A stretch of 64,000 bases of DNA from an uncultured Mycoplasmatota bacterium (GCA_900547465.1 URHJ01000003.1:4332-68331), one strand, 5' to 3'. Numbered from the stretch's first letter, positions 29,138-38,780 are shown. Numbers and translations are program-made. The notes: generated by a model from the sequence alone, not told the origin.

Positions 29138-29281
29138 ATTATCACACTCCTACTTTTATTATAGCATAATTAGATAAGAAATAAGAATAATATTTTTAAG
29201 ATATTAGTTTTAATTATGAAAAAGTAAGTAAGTTATTTTACTTTTCCCTTATTTTATATATAATAAAGGTGGTGAAGAATT

Positions 29282-29863
29282 ATGTATATAATAAGAAATA
29301 ATATAGATGATGAACAAATTATAAAAAATTCAAGATTTATTACTCGTCTTGTAAAAATTACTAAAAAAGATGAGGTAGAAGATATTTTAAATAATGTAAA
29401 AAAAGAATATCCAAAGGCAACACATTATTGTTATGCTTATATAGTTAATGATTATAAAAAAGCAAGTGATGATGGTGAACCTGGTGGCACTGCTGGTATG
29501 CCTATTTTGAATGTTTTAGAAAAAGAAGATATGACATCAGTTATTGCGATAGTTGTTCGTTACTTTGGTGGAATAAAATTAGGAGCTGGAGGTTTGGTTA
29601 GGGCTTATTCTTCATCAGTTAGAGATACTTTAAAAAAGGCAGATAAAATTCTATTAATTGAGGGAGTGCAAATTAAAATTACAATACCATATGATAGACA
29701 AAATGAACTTAATTATATTCTAAAGGATAGTGAAATAGTTGATAAAACCTTTACAGATAAAGTTACATATATTATAAATTGTAGTAAAGAAATGTCAAAA
29801 AAATTACATCAGTATAATCCAATAATAATTAAAGAAACATATATAGAAAAAAAAGATTCATAG
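29282..29863 (+). CDS. yigZ: YigZ/IMPACT family protein
   Basis: A 193-residue member of the UPF0029 (YigZ/YvyE) family. The N-terminal domain has the hallmark KEYPKATHYCYAYI...SDDGEPGGTAGMPIL and RYFGGIKLGAGGLVRAYS segments; the C-terminal domain is the EF-G-domain-like DUF1949 part. Role in vivo is poorly defined, with links to ribosome or protease regulation. Ribosome site AAAGGTGG is 9 bases upstream. Monocistronic with its own terminator. Confidence 0.92.
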   Translation: MYIIRNNIDDEQIIKNSRFITRLVKITKKDEVEDILNNVKKEYPKATHYCYAYIVNDYKKASDDGEPGGTAGMPILNVLEKEDMTSVIAIVVRYFGGIKLGAGGLVRAYSSSVRDTLKKADKILLIEGVQIKITIPYDRQNELNYILKDSEIVDKTFTDKVTYIINCSKEMSKKLHQYNPIIIKETYIEKKDS

Positions 29864-29880
29864 GCTACCTATGAATTTTT
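29856..29880 (+). terminator. Terminator of yigZ
   Basis: A perfect 9-bp stem (29856-29864 with 29868-29876), 3-base loop and a T run. Confidence 0.8.
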
Positions 29881-29949
29881 ATTACTCTACTTTTCTATGT
29901 AAATAACAAATATAGTTATTATTTTCCTTTTAAAAAACTAGAAGTATGA

Positions 29950-30474
29950 TTAATTGCAACCTAAACCACCATAATCCGACACATAACAGCCATGTCCATT
30001 AGTACTTGTTGTAGGCATTGACCAGCAACTTACAATTCCACCCAAATTAGCACCACAATGCTCAGAAGTACCCAAACATGATCGATAACAATCTATAGTG
30101 TCTGAGGTGTATCTGCAGTCACTATTTGAGAAAGCTTCTTTGATGTGATTTTTTTCTACACTATAATTGTTTGACTTAAAACAATATGCTTTTCTGTCTT
30201 TTAAAAAAATACATACTCCTTTTTTACTTGCAAATACATTTCCTGTTTGATTAACGTCTGCTGTTGCTAAATCAAAATATTGATTGTCTGCCTTCTTATA
30301 TAGTTCATCAATAGCTTGCTGTGTAGTTGTTGCTGATAATCCACTTGATGCATTAGAATATGAAACGTTAGTTGCCACTACTGTTGATGCATATACTCCC
30401 CCACCTGTAATTATTCCTCCTAATACCATTCCTGTTCCTAATGTTTTTATCATATCTTTATTCTTTTCTTTCAT
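29950..30474 (-). CDS. Secreted Cys-rich protein with hydrophobic N-terminal segment
   Basis: 174 residues. A short basic head precedes one hydrophobic segment (about 9-30, TLGTGMVLGGIITGGGVYAS) that is a signal peptide or anchor. Next comes a motif ATNVSYSNASSGLSATTTQ then QAIDELYKKA, which looks like a conserved linker of Firmicute surface proteins. The rest holds ten Cys, enough for five disulphides. No enzyme motif is visible. The start at 30474 follows a GAGGA site; the longer ORF start lacks one. Probable extracellular or wall-zone protein of unknown role. Confidence 0.65.
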   Translation of the reverse strand: MKEKNKDMIKTLGTGMVLGGIITGGGVYASTVVATNVSYSNASSGLSATTTQQAIDELYKKADNQYFDLATADVNQTGNVFASKKGVCIFLKDRKAYCFKSNNYSVEKNHIKEAFSNSDCRYTSDTIDCYRSCLGTSEHCGANLGGIVSCWSMPTTSTNGHGCYVSDYGGLGCN

Positions 30475-30698
30475 ACTTTCCTCATACTTTCCACAACCTT
30501 TACTTATCTTACTAATTAGATTGTACCCCCACCCAGTGAATTTTGTCAACCCTTATTTTGTAGGCTGTTTACGGTAATTTATTTCCTAAATTTAGAATTT
30601 CTTGATGGTTATTTACATTGACATTAGTCAAGGTTGAATTTCATTTCTGATTTTTTCTTCAAATTCAACTATTTTTTTTAAGAGTAGAAAACGTTGGT

Positions 30699-30743
30699 CA
30701 AAAAAAGAGCATTTTTAGATATTATAAAACTAAAAACGCTCTT
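30699..30743 (-). terminator. Terminator of the cvpA gene
   Basis: A 13-bp stem with one mismatch (30705-30718 with 30730-30743) is followed on the minus strand by seven U. Confidence 0.85.
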
Positions 30744-30767
30744 GGTTAAAATGATAAATAATATTTT

Positions 30768-31475
30768 TTATTTACTATAATTTTTTACAAAACTTTTAAT
30801 ACCTTGAACCTTGTCTAACTTGCCCCTTTCTATTAGATCAAGTGTATCTTCTTTAGAAATAATGTTATGATCTAGCTCTATTTTCATTATATCTAGAGCA
30901 ACTTTATTTTTGTTGTAATCAGTCTTTTGTATTTCTGTTGTAACATCTAAAATATCTTCAATAGTTTTTGGTACTCCACCTAAGGTTTTAGATAGAATTG
31001 GACTGTTATACATTATTTTAGTTACGACGGTTGATTCTTTAAATAGTTCTACATTTCTTAATGGGATAGCAAGAATAATTAAGATTAAAAACATCACAAT
31101 ATATCCTTCTAAAATACCAAATATAAATCCAAGTATTTTAGATGGTAGAGTTAAAATAATAGTTATATCTACTAGTTTTTGAATAATACCAGTTAATTTA
31201 AATATGATTGTCGCGATAGAAAAAAGTATTGTTGCGATAAATATAAAGGCAATTAACTGATAAACTAAAATATTTAATGTTTGTAAACCATCAAAGGAAA
31301 AGAATGGAAACCATTTACATAAAACTAAACCTATTTTATCTTTTAAGAGAAAAGATATTATATAAACTAGGATTGTCCCTATGAAAACAACACTTTCTTT
31401 TAAGAATCCCTTTTTTAATCCCATTACTCCAGACGAAATAATTAATAATATTACAATAACGCTAAAAATATTCAT
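30768..31475 (-). CDS. CvpA family membrane protein
   Basis: A 235-residue protein with about four to five membrane segments in its first 165 residues, then a soluble tail. The N-terminus IISSGVMGLKKGFLKESV and the following hydrophobic pattern match the CvpA/YshB family, named for colicin V production in E. coli; in Gram-positives its role is not settled. It is divergent from rnhC, reflecting the rnhC-zapA-yshB neighbourhood in Bacillus, though zapA is not here. Confidence 0.82.
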   Translation of the reverse strand: MNIFSVIVILLIISSGVMGLKKGFLKESVVFIGTILVYIISFLLKDKIGLVLCKWFPFFSFDGLQTLNILVYQLIAFIFIATILFSIATIIFKLTGIIQKLVDITIILTLPSKILGFIFGILEGYIVMFLILIILAIPLRNVELFKESTVVTKIMYNSPILSKTLGGVPKTIEDILDVTTEIQKTDYNKNKVALDIMKIELDHNIISKEDTLDLIERGKLDKVQGIKSFVKNYSK

Positions 31476-31548
31476 TAATTTTACCTTCTTTCTCTAATAT
31501 TATAGCATATTTTTTTTATTTTCGTTATAATAATAGTGAGGTGATTAA

Positions 31549-32454
31549 ATGAACGTTGTAATCAGAGTAAATGATGAGATAAAACAAAAGATGATTGAAT
31601 ATTATAAAGATAAAGTTCGTGATAAGAAGATACCATATGTTGTATTTCAGGCACAAGAAGAAGATACAGTAATTACTATGTATGAATCTGGAAAAGTAAT
31701 GTTTCAAGGAACTTCAGCTGATGTTGACGCTTCTATGTGGGGTGTTGCATTAGAAAAGTCAAAAGATAAGGAAAAACCTAAAATAGATGAAAAGTATCAC
31801 AATTGTTCTTCTGTTGGTAGTGATGAAGTTGGTACGGGGGATTATTTTGGTCCTATTGTTGTTACTGCGAGTTACGTAACAAAAGATGATGTTTCTTTTT
31901 TAGATGAATTAGGTGTTGGAGATTCTAAAAAAATAAATGATGAAAAGATTAAAAAGATTGCTCCGGAGATTGCTAAAAGAGTTAAATATAGAAGTGTTAT
32001 TTTATCTAATAAAGAATATAATGAAAAATATACAAAAGATGTTAATATGAATAAAATTAAAGCAATTATGCATAATAGAGTTTTGTATCAATTAGTTAAT
32101 GAAGAAAAGCCAAAATATGATTATATAATAGTTGATGAATTTGCTAGAGAAGCTAGATATTATGATTACTTAAAAGATATACCCAATGTTCAAAGAGATA
32201 TTACTTTTATGACAAAAGCAGAAGATAAGAATTTAGCTGTTGCTTGTTCTTCTATTATTAGTAGATATTTATTTTTAAAAGAATTTGATAAGTTGTGTGA
32301 TGAAATTCATATTCCTCTAGTTAAAGGTGCATCTAAGGAGGTCGATAAGATTGGCGAAGAAGTAGTCGAAAAATACGGTGAAGAAAAGCTTAAAGATATT
32401 GCTAAGCTAAATTTCAAGAACACAGAAAGAATATTACATACTATGATATATTAA
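31549..32454 (+). CDS. rnhC: Ribonuclease HIII
   Basis: Degrades RNA in RNA-DNA hybrids. The N-terminal TBP-like substrate-binding domain (about 1-85) is followed by the catalytic domain with NCSSVGSDEVGTGDYFGPIVV, the later YIIVDEFA and KAEDKNLAVACSSIISRY. The acidic residues needed for metal binding are present. Length 301 is standard. Ribosome site GAGGTGA is 7 bases upstream. Divergent from the cvpA-type gene; own terminator. Confidence 0.95.
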   Translation: MNVVIRVNDEIKQKMIEYYKDKVRDKKIPYVVFQAQEEDTVITMYESGKVMFQGTSADVDASMWGVALEKSKDKEKPKIDEKYHNCSSVGSDEVGTGDYFGPIVVTASYVTKDDVSFLDELGVGDSKKINDEKIKKIAPEIAKRVKYRSVILSNKEYNEKYTKDVNMNKIKAIMHNRVLYQLVNEEKPKYDYIIVDEFAREARYYDYLKDIPNVQRDITFMTKAEDKNLAVACSSIISRYLFLKEFDKLCDEIHIPLVKGASKEVDKIGEEVVEKYGEEKLKDIAKLNFKNTERILHTMIY

Positions 32455-32455
32455 G

Positions 32456-32480
32456 AATCGTTTCAAAGGACGATTTTTTT
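32456..32480 (+). terminator. Terminator of rnhC
   Basis: A 6-bp stem (32456-32461 with 32470-32475) followed by seven T. Confidence 0.65.
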
Positions 32481-32492
32481 ATATTAAACTTA

Positions 32493-32518
32493 AAAACCTC
32501 ACTTTTAAGCGAGGTTTT
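32493..32518 (-). terminator. Bidirectional terminator between rnhC and the surface gene
   Basis: A perfect 8-bp stem (AAAACCTC with GAGGTTTT) lies between the convergent genes with A/T-rich flanks that can serve both strands. Confidence 0.75.
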
Positions 32519-32531
32519 AATTTTAATCATT

Positions 32532-33800
32532 TTAACTTTCTTTGTTAATTACTACTACTGCTCGAGCACCAAAGTCTGTACTTGTAGTATTCCATGCACC
32601 TATATTACCACCATAAGCAATGGTATAGGATTTAGTACCATCAGTTGAAGCTGACATTGTCCAATATCCATTATTTTTCTCATCAGTAGCATCATCATTT
32701 GTACCACCATAGGATGTTGAAGATTTTAAATAATTGCTCATCCAAATTGGACAAGTTTTTTCTGCAGCTGTACATCCAAGTGTCATAGCCTCTTGTAATG
32801 TTACCATTCTTGCTTTGGCTACTTTTTCAGTTAATGTATAAGAATTAGCTGTACAAGCTGTATCGCTACATCCAGTAAAAGCATTAGTGTTATTAAAGTT
32901 TGTTGTACCCATTGTATATGTCTGGTCATTCACATTAGTCCAGTCTTTAGTTTTATCTTCTAGTGTTGGTAAAATTGTTGATGGGCCTTTTGTACTGTCA
33001 TTGGCATCAAGATACCATGCTGTATTATAAACTATATTTTCTCTTTGTTGAAGTGTCATAGTTTCACCATCATCATGTAGAACATAAAAATATTTCATTG
33101 TAGTATCATTAACCATGTACTTTATAATTGTTCCTACTGGACATGTATTAGATGTTTTGTCTTTGTAGCATTCAGTCTTTTGGCAAGTTTCTTCATCACC
33201 TGTAATACATTTTGTGGCATCTAATTCAACAGTTCCACCAGGATTATATGTATAGGCCTCAATTATATTATTATCTATTTTACTTAAGTTAGATTGATCT
33301 GCTGGAAATGCTAAATCTGCTGTTGCAAGACCTGCTGTTGCGCCAAATGTAACTGTAACATTTTGTGTATCTTTGTTTAATATTCTAACTTTAATCTTTT
33401 TTCTTTCTGTATTTGTTCCATTAGCTCCTAGCACTACTCCACTTTGTGTAGGTGCCTCATCTCCACTTTTTAAATAACCAATTTGAATGTTAGATGAGGT
33501 TGCTTTATAAAATAGGTTTAATTTAGCATCTCTACCATTAACATTAACTAAGTCCATAGCAACAACTCTAGCCTCTCCTGGAGCTACAACAACTTCCTTG
33601 TCACTATCTAAATCTGTCGATTCAATAAGTGCATATAAATTTCCTGTAACTATATTTAGAGCTCCCTTACTCTCACTACTAGTTGTAAATAAGGCATATG
33701 AGAAGTACCCTCCTATAACTAATATTGTTACAAGAACTATCAAAATTAAATAACCTGTGTGTATATTTATTTTTTGTTTTAAAAAATACTTTAGTTTCAC
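32532..33800 (-). CDS. Large surface protein: SipW-like anchor plus DUF6273-like domain
   Basis: 422 residues. A basic head and one hydrophobic segment (about 15-35) end at SYALFTTSSESKGAL, the SipW-type boundary. A beta-sandwich domain (about 40-190) follows, then a Cys-containing linker (CITGDEETCQKTECYKDK) and a C-terminal region with NGYWTMSAS...FGARAVVVINK, a pattern seen in DUF6273 surface proteins. Start is GTG with GGTGAT upstream. Probable exported adhesin or matrix protein. Thr/Asn-rich and low in Lys in the mature part compared with neighbours. Confidence 0.7.
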   Translation of the reverse strand: MKLKYFLKQKINIHTGYLILIVLVTILVIGGYFSYALFTTSSESKGALNIVTGNLYALIESTDLDSDKEVVVAPGEARVVAMDLVNVNGRDAKLNLFYKATSSNIQIGYLKSGDEAPTQSGVVLGANGTNTERKKIKVRILNKDTQNVTVTFGATAGLATADLAFPADQSNLSKIDNNIIEAYTYNPGGTVELDATKCITGDEETCQKTECYKDKTSNTCPVGTIIKYMVNDTTMKYFYVLHDDGETMTLQQRENIVYNTAWYLDANDSTKGPSTILPTLEDKTKDWTNVNDQTYTMGTTNFNNTNAFTGCSDTACTANSYTLTEKVAKARMVTLQEAMTLGCTAAEKTCPIWMSNYLKSSTSYGGTNDDATDEKNNGYWTMSASTDGTKSYTIAYGGNIGAWNTTSTDFGARAVVVINKES

Positions 33801-33868
33801 TCTATCACCATCTTATCTTATAGAATAATAATAACATAATTTATATTGTTTGACAATTATTATTGTAG

Positions 33869-33892
33869 AAAAAAAGTATCTTAACGATACTT
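33869..33892 (-). terminator. Terminator of the coiled-coil membrane gene
   Basis: A 7-bp stem (33874-33880 with 33886-33892), 5-base loop and a U run; overlaps the stop codon. Confidence 0.8.
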
Positions 33893-35012
33893 AATCCAAA
33901 TTCTTTTGTAACTCACGTAACTTTCCTAAGAATTCGTTTGTTTTCTTTATTTCTTCATCTAATTTTTCATAATTTGCAGTATTTTCAAGCTCTAGGCTAT
34001 TATCGTTAGGTTGTTGTTTTTCAATTCCAAAAATAGGAGAAATAATTGGACTACTTTTGAATACATGATCATCATTATAGGCTTTAGCCTTATCAATTGA
34101 ATAAAAGTCGTCTAATACAACTTTATTAGTTTCTGGTTCTTTTACCTCTACTTTTCTTGATTCAATTATTTCTGGTTCTTGTTCTTTTATATTTAAAGCT
34201 TCTGCTTCTTCTTTTATATTATTCATACGCATTTCTAAGTCTTGTAATGATATAGGTTCATTGCCCTCATCTGCATATTGTGTAACCTCGTTTTGTTCAT
34301 ATAGAACATCACTTTTCTTCATTAATTCTTCAACACTTATAATTGCATTTTTTTCTTGTTCTTCTTCAAATTCTGTTAATTCAATATTCTTACTTTCTTC
34401 TTGTTGTTCTTGTTTTTCTTGGGCTTTTAATAGCTCAATAGTTGCTTTACGTAACTCTTCTTTAGCTTCTTCTTGATTAGGCACTGCATCTGTATATTGT
34501 AATGGCTCTTCTTTTTTGTTATCATCTAAATCTAATGTTTCTATCTCATCTTTAACTTTTTCATAAATATCTGTAACACTGTCTTTTGGAAGAGTTTTAT
34601 TTTCTTCTTTAATTTCTAAGACAGGTGTAGAATTTTCTTCTTTCTTTTTTTTAAATTCTTCGATTGGAATTACTAATGGTACCTCTTGTTTCTTTTCCTC
34701 TACAGTTACTACCTTTAAAGGAATAACTTCAGCTGGATTTTCTTTTTCTATACTAGTTTCTTTCTTCAACTCAGTAACTGGTTCAATTATTTTTTCAATA
34801 ACTGGTTGTTCAACCACTATATTATTACTTTTTTCATTATCTTCTAACTGTTCTATCAATTCATTTAACTCCTTTGTATTACGTTTTTTTCTTTTACTAT
34901 GATAACTCTTTTCAATAACAAAGTATAAGGTTCCTAAAATACATATTGCAATCGCAACTGCAATTACGATACGTACCTCATCAGTGCTTAAAAATTCCAT
35001 TAGTTCATTCAT
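33891..35012 (-). CDS. Membrane-anchored acidic coiled-coil protein
   Basis: 373 residues. One N-terminal membrane segment (about 13-33, VRIVIAVAIAICILGTLYFV) is followed by a Lys/Arg stop-transfer patch and about 330 residues very rich in Glu and Lys with long heptad-like stretches (for example LRKATIELLKAQEKQEQQEE). The overall plan resembles EzrA- or septation-type anchors, but no family motif is present. Start at 35012 has a GAGGTGA site. Function unknown; a cytoskeletal or cell-envelope scaffold role is a guess. Monocistronic. Confidence 0.65.
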   Translation of the reverse strand: MNELMEFLSTDEVRIVIAVAIAICILGTLYFVIEKSYHSKRKKRNTKELNELIEQLEDNEKSNNIVVEQPVIEKIIEPVTELKKETSIEKENPAEVIPLKVVTVEEKKQEVPLVIPIEEFKKKKEENSTPVLEIKEENKTLPKDSVTDIYEKVKDEIETLDLDDNKKEEPLQYTDAVPNQEEAKEELRKATIELLKAQEKQEQQEESKNIELTEFEEEQEKNAIISVEELMKKSDVLYEQNEVTQYADEGNEPISLQDLEMRMNNIKEEAEALNIKEQEPEIIESRKVEVKEPETNKVVLDDFYSIDKAKAYNDDHVFKSSPIISPIFGIEKQQPNDNSLELENTANYEKLDEEIKKTNEFLGKLRELQKNLD

Positions 35013-35206
35013 TATGTTCACCTCTATTATCATTCTATCATACTCTTTAAAAATACCAAATATGATTTTACGTAAATTTTTGTTCGTTTTACAAAAGTTT
35101 TACATAAGTGTGCTTTTTGATTTACATTCATCTTTATTTCACTTTCATCATAACATAATTTTTACTAATTTAGTATATTTTTTTACATTTTTTCATATTT
35201 TCTACT

Positions 35207-36496
35207 ATGAAAGAAAAGTTCATTATATCTACAATAATTTTATTAGTTGGTGGTTTCTTAACAAAGGTACTTGGTATGATAATAAAAATAGTGATGACTA
35301 GATTGATAGGAACTGAGGGAATCGGTTTATACATGATGATTTTGCCTACTTTTTCTCTTTTTATAGGTCTTGCTCAAGCTGGTTTTCCCATTGCAATATC
35401 GAAACTAGTAGCTGAAGATACAAAGAATAATAAGAAAATTTATGCTTCTTTATTTCCTGTATCATTCATTATTAATATAATCTTAATGCTTATAATTATA
35501 CTTATTGCTAAAACTTTAGCTGTTAATCTACTTCATGATGAAAGATGTCTTTATGGAATATATGCTATAAGTTTAGTAATACCATTAACAACATTATCTA
35601 GTATGTGTAGAAGTTACTTTTTTGGTAAGCAAAAAATGTTACCGCATGTACTAAGTAATATAACTGAAGATATAGCTAGACTAGCACTAATAATTATAGG
35701 AGTACCCTTCTTTTATGAAAAGGGGGTTGAATATGCTGTTTGTTATGTAATATTAATTAATATAGTAAGTGAATTAATATCTATTTTAATTTTATTTTTC
35801 TTTATGCCTAAAAATATAAAAATAAGAAAAGAGGATTTGAGTCCAAGTAGAATTTATTTAAAAGATTCTTTAGATATCTCTATACCAAATACTGCATCAA
35901 GATTGATTGGTTCTGTTGCATATTTTATAGAACCAATTATATTGACATCTACTCTTATACATGTTGGGTATTCAAATAGTTTTATTGTAAATGAGTATGG
36001 AATTTTAACTGGTTACGTCTTACCCATACTATTGTTGCCGTCTTTCTTTACTTTAGCAATTTCACAAGCATTACTTCCTACTGTTACAAGACTTTATTAT
36101 AGAAATGATATAAAGGGAGTAAAAAGAAAAATAAAACAAGCTCTTTTCTTTTCTCTTTTAATAGGTATACCAACAACTATTCTTTTAATGATAGAACCAG
36201 AGTTTTTCTTAAACTTAATTTATCACACTAAAAAAGGAGCCAGTTATATGGTTTTCTTGGCACCTTTTTGTCTTTTGCAATATATTGAAGCACCACTTGC
36301 CTTTAGTTTGGATGCTATCGGTAAAAGTAAAGATAATATGAAAGCTACTCTTTATGGTACTATTGTTAGAACTTCTCTACTCTTTCTTCTTGCATTTTTA
36401 AAAATAGGAATTTGGTGTTTAATAATATCAACTGCATTAAATATAATTGTTATTACTTTTTATAATTTGTATAAGATTCGAAAGTATTTGAAATAA
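35207..36496 (+). CDS. Polysaccharide/lipid flippase of SpoVB/MOP family
   Basis: A 429-residue integral membrane protein with about 12-14 hydrophobic segments. The N-terminus STIILLVGGFLTKVLGMI...LIGTEGIGLYMMILPTFSL...AGFPIAISKLVAED matches SpoVB/Wzx-type MOP superfamily members, which flip lipid-linked sugars such as lipid II. It is shorter than SpoVB of Bacillus (about 520) and lacks some C-terminal segments. No Shine-Dalgarno sequence is visible before the ATG, which is unusual here. Spore cortex or general wall flippase cannot be told apart. Confidence 0.78.
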   Translation: MKEKFIISTIILLVGGFLTKVLGMIIKIVMTRLIGTEGIGLYMMILPTFSLFIGLAQAGFPIAISKLVAEDTKNNKKIYASLFPVSFIINIILMLIIILIAKTLAVNLLHDERCLYGIYAISLVIPLTTLSSMCRSYFFGKQKMLPHVLSNITEDIARLALIIIGVPFFYEKGVEYAVCYVILINIVSELISILILFFFMPKNIKIRKEDLSPSRIYLKDSLDISIPNTASRLIGSVAYFIEPIILTSTLIHVGYSNSFIVNEYGILTGYVLPILLLPSFFTLAISQALLPTVTRLYYRNDIKGVKRKIKQALFFSLLIGIPTTILLMIEPEFFLNLIYHTKKGASYMVFLAPFCLLQYIEAPLAFSLDAIGKSKDNMKATLYGTIVRTSLLFLLAFLKIGIWCLIISTALNIIVITFYNLYKIRKYLK

Positions 36497-36500
36497 TCTT

Positions 36501-36638
36501 TTAATTATCTTTGCAATCTAGATTATATTTTTTTGTTATTTTACCATCTGTATTATAGATAGATATTACACTTTTATCCATATCACATTTGTAATCATCA
36601 TTAATAACGTATGTGGTAATTTTGTGGTAGTAAATTAT
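36501..36638 (-). pseudogene. C-terminal relic of a small protein-coding gene
   Basis: A 45-codon open frame on the minus strand (ending SIYNTDGKITKKYNLDC...) has a normal stop but no usable start: an in-frame stop lies directly upstream and no ATG with a ribosome site is present. The composition is that of an exported beta-rich protein tail. Likely a degraded remnant; the parent family is unknown. Confidence 0.3.
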
Positions 36639-36670
36639 TTAACTTACTATTTTATTGTAATTTCATTTTT

Positions 36671-36700
36671 TTCACAAAATATTCACATTCATTGTATAAT
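36671..36700 (+). promoter_or_regulatory. Promoter of the two-component operon
   Basis: TTCACA (36671-36676), an 18-base spacer and a perfect TATAAT (36695-36700), 24 bases before the response-regulator start. Confidence 0.6.
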
Positions 36701-36723
36701 ATAGTTATTGGGAGGAATTTCAA

Positions 36724-37392
36724 ATGAAAATATTAATTGTTGATGATGAAGATATGATTCGTGAAGTTATAAAAGAATACAGTGAAGATGCAGGTTATCA
36801 AACTGATGAAGCTGAAAATGGAAAAATAGCTTTAAAAAAAATAAATAAAAATACTTATGACTTACTTATACTGGATATTATGATGCCAGAAATGGACGGA
36901 TTTACTGTTTTAAAAAATATTCCAAAAGAGAAAATGATTCCAACCATTGTCTTATCCGCTCGTGGAGAAGAATATGATAAACTTAACGGTTTTGATCTTG
37001 GAATAGACGACTATTTAACTAAACCATTCTCACCAAAAGAGTTAATAGCGAGAATTAAAGCAGTATTAAATCGTACTCAAAAAAACTTACCCACTCTTTA
37101 TAGATATAAAACTTTAGAAGTTAATTTTTCCGCACACACACTTAAAATAGACGATAAAATAATTAATATTACTCCAAAGGAATTTGAAATTCTTACCTAT
37201 TTAATTGAAAATAAAGATATTGCTATCTCTAGGGAACAACTTTTATCAAAATTATGGGGATATGACTTTTTTGGCGATGATAGAACTGTTGATACTCATA
37301 TAAAAATGTTAAGAAGTAATTTAGGAATATATCGTAACTTAATCGAAACTGTTCGAGGAGTTGGATATAAGTTTAATGATGAAGAAAAATAG
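36724..37392 (+). CDS. OmpR/PhoB-family response regulator
   Basis: 222 residues. The receiver domain has the acidic pair D7/D8, phosphoacceptor D51 (LLILDIMMPEMDG), and the conserved Lys in LTKPFSP. The C-terminal winged helix (TPKEFEILTYLIENKDIAISREQLLSKLWGY, then DDRTVDTHIKMLR) binds DNA. Regulated genes are unknown. GGGAGGA ribosome site upstream. Its stop overlaps the start of the sensor kinase gene, so the two are coupled. Confidence 0.95.
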   Translation: MKILIVDDEDMIREVIKEYSEDAGYQTDEAENGKIALKKINKNTYDLLILDIMMPEMDGFTVLKNIPKEKMIPTIVLSARGEEYDKLNGFDLGIDDYLTKPFSPKELIARIKAVLNRTQKNLPTLYRYKTLEVNFSAHTLKIDDKIINITPKEFEILTYLIENKDIAISREQLLSKLWGYDFFGDDRTVDTHIKMLRSNLGIYRNLIETVRGVGYKFNDEEK

Positions 37393-38767
37393 TTTAAATA
37401 TAAAGATATGGAAATATTTAAGTATATTTTCTATTATAATTTTGTTGTTCCTATGGATATTTCAAATTCTTTTTTTAAATAAATTTTATGAAATACAAAA
37501 AACTAAGGATATAAAAGATGTTGCTGAGAAACTAAAGGTTGCTAAAGATGATGAAGACTTATCTAAAGTAATTAATCAAAATGCATATGATAAAAATATT
37601 TGTGTTGAAATAACAAATAAAAATGAAACCTTATATTCTAGTAAGTACTTATCTCATGGTTGTTTAATGGGAAATGAGGAAAATATTAATTATAAATCTG
37701 ATTTCATATATAATAATTATCAAAAGATGACTTATAAAATAATCAATCCTAATTTTAAAAATAAAACTATTGTATATGGTATGAAATTAGATAATAATTT
37801 ATATGCTTTTGTAAATACATCTGTTCAACCTCTTGACCATACTATTAATATTTTAAAGAAACAACTTATTTATGTTACTATAATCGTCTTAGTACTTTCG
37901 TTTATAATTGCTTATTTTATATCAAAAAAAATCTCTACACCAATTATAAATATTACTGATGGTGCTAATAGACTTGCTAAGAAAGATTTTAATGTTGTCT
38001 TTTCAAATGATGAAGATATAAAAGAAATAAATGATTTAGCTGATTCACTAAATTATGCTAGAGATGAATTAGAGAAAACTGATGAATTAAGAAGAGATTT
38101 AATGGCAAATGTTTCACATGACTTAAAAACTCCTTTAACTATGATTAAAGCTTATGCAGAAATGGCTAGAGATTTAAATAAAGATAATCAAGAAAAAAGA
38201 ACTCAAAATATGAATGTAATTATAGAAGAAGTTGATAGACTGGCATATCTTGTTAACGATATCTTAGATTTATCTAAAATACAATCTGATATAGAGGATT
38301 TACATTATACTGAATTTGATATTAATGAATTAATTTTAAATATATTAAAAAGATATGAAATATTAAAAGAAACTGAAAATTACCATTTCATTTATAAAAA
38401 TAAGAAGAAAATACTTGTTACAGCTGATGAAAAGAAAATTGAACAAGTTATATATAATTTATTAAATAATGCTATTAACTATACTGGTGATGATAAGAAA
38501 GTAATTATTAATCTAGAAGAGATTGATGATGGTATTAGAATAGAAATTAAGGATACTGGTAAAGGTATTAAAAATGAGGATATTCCATATATTTGGGATA
38601 GATATTATAAAAATAAGAAGAAACATAAGAGAAATTTAGTTGGTACTGGACTTGGTTTATCTATTGTTAAGGAAATATTAGAAAAACATAATTATAAGTA
38701 TGGGGTTACTTCTAAAGAAGGTATGGGTACTACATTCTATTTTGAAATAAAAGAAAAACAGGCTTGA
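37376..38767 (+). CDS. Sensor histidine kinase
   Basis: Membrane sensor, about 463 residues. TM1 (about 11-32), an extracytoplasmic domain of about 130 residues, TM2 (YVTIIVLVLSFIIAYFI), HAMP, a HisKA domain with phospho-His in ANVSHDLKTPLTMIKAYAEM, and an HATPase_c domain with NNAINYTG, DTGKGI and GTGLGLSIVK. The whole set is intact. Start is one of two adjacent ATG codons overlapping the regulator's end; an upstream TTG sits right after a GAGGAG. The extracytoplasmic domain matches no family I recognise, so the signal is unknown. Confidence 0.93.
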   Translation: MMKKNSLNIKIWKYLSIFSIIILLFLWIFQILFLNKFYEIQKTKDIKDVAEKLKVAKDDEDLSKVINQNAYDKNICVEITNKNETLYSSKYLSHGCLMGNEENINYKSDFIYNNYQKMTYKIINPNFKNKTIVYGMKLDNNLYAFVNTSVQPLDHTINILKKQLIYVTIIVLVLSFIIAYFISKKISTPIINITDGANRLAKKDFNVVFSNDEDIKEINDLADSLNYARDELEKTDELRRDLMANVSHDLKTPLTMIKAYAEMARDLNKDNQEKRTQNMNVIIEEVDRLAYLVNDILDLSKIQSDIEDLHYTEFDINELILNILKRYEILKETENYHFIYKNKKKILVTADEKKIEQVIYNLLNNAINYTGDDKKVIINLEEIDDGIRIEIKDTGKGIKNEDIPYIWDRYYKNKKKHKRNLVGTGLGLSIVKEILEKHNYKYGVTSKEGMGTTFYFEIKEKQA

Positions 38768-38778
38768 ACCTGTTTTTT
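38756..38778 (+). terminator. Terminator of the two-component operon
   Basis: A 7-bp stem (38756-38762 with 38769-38775), 6-base loop and T run; overlaps the stop codon. Confidence 0.8.
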
Positions 38779-38780
38779 AG

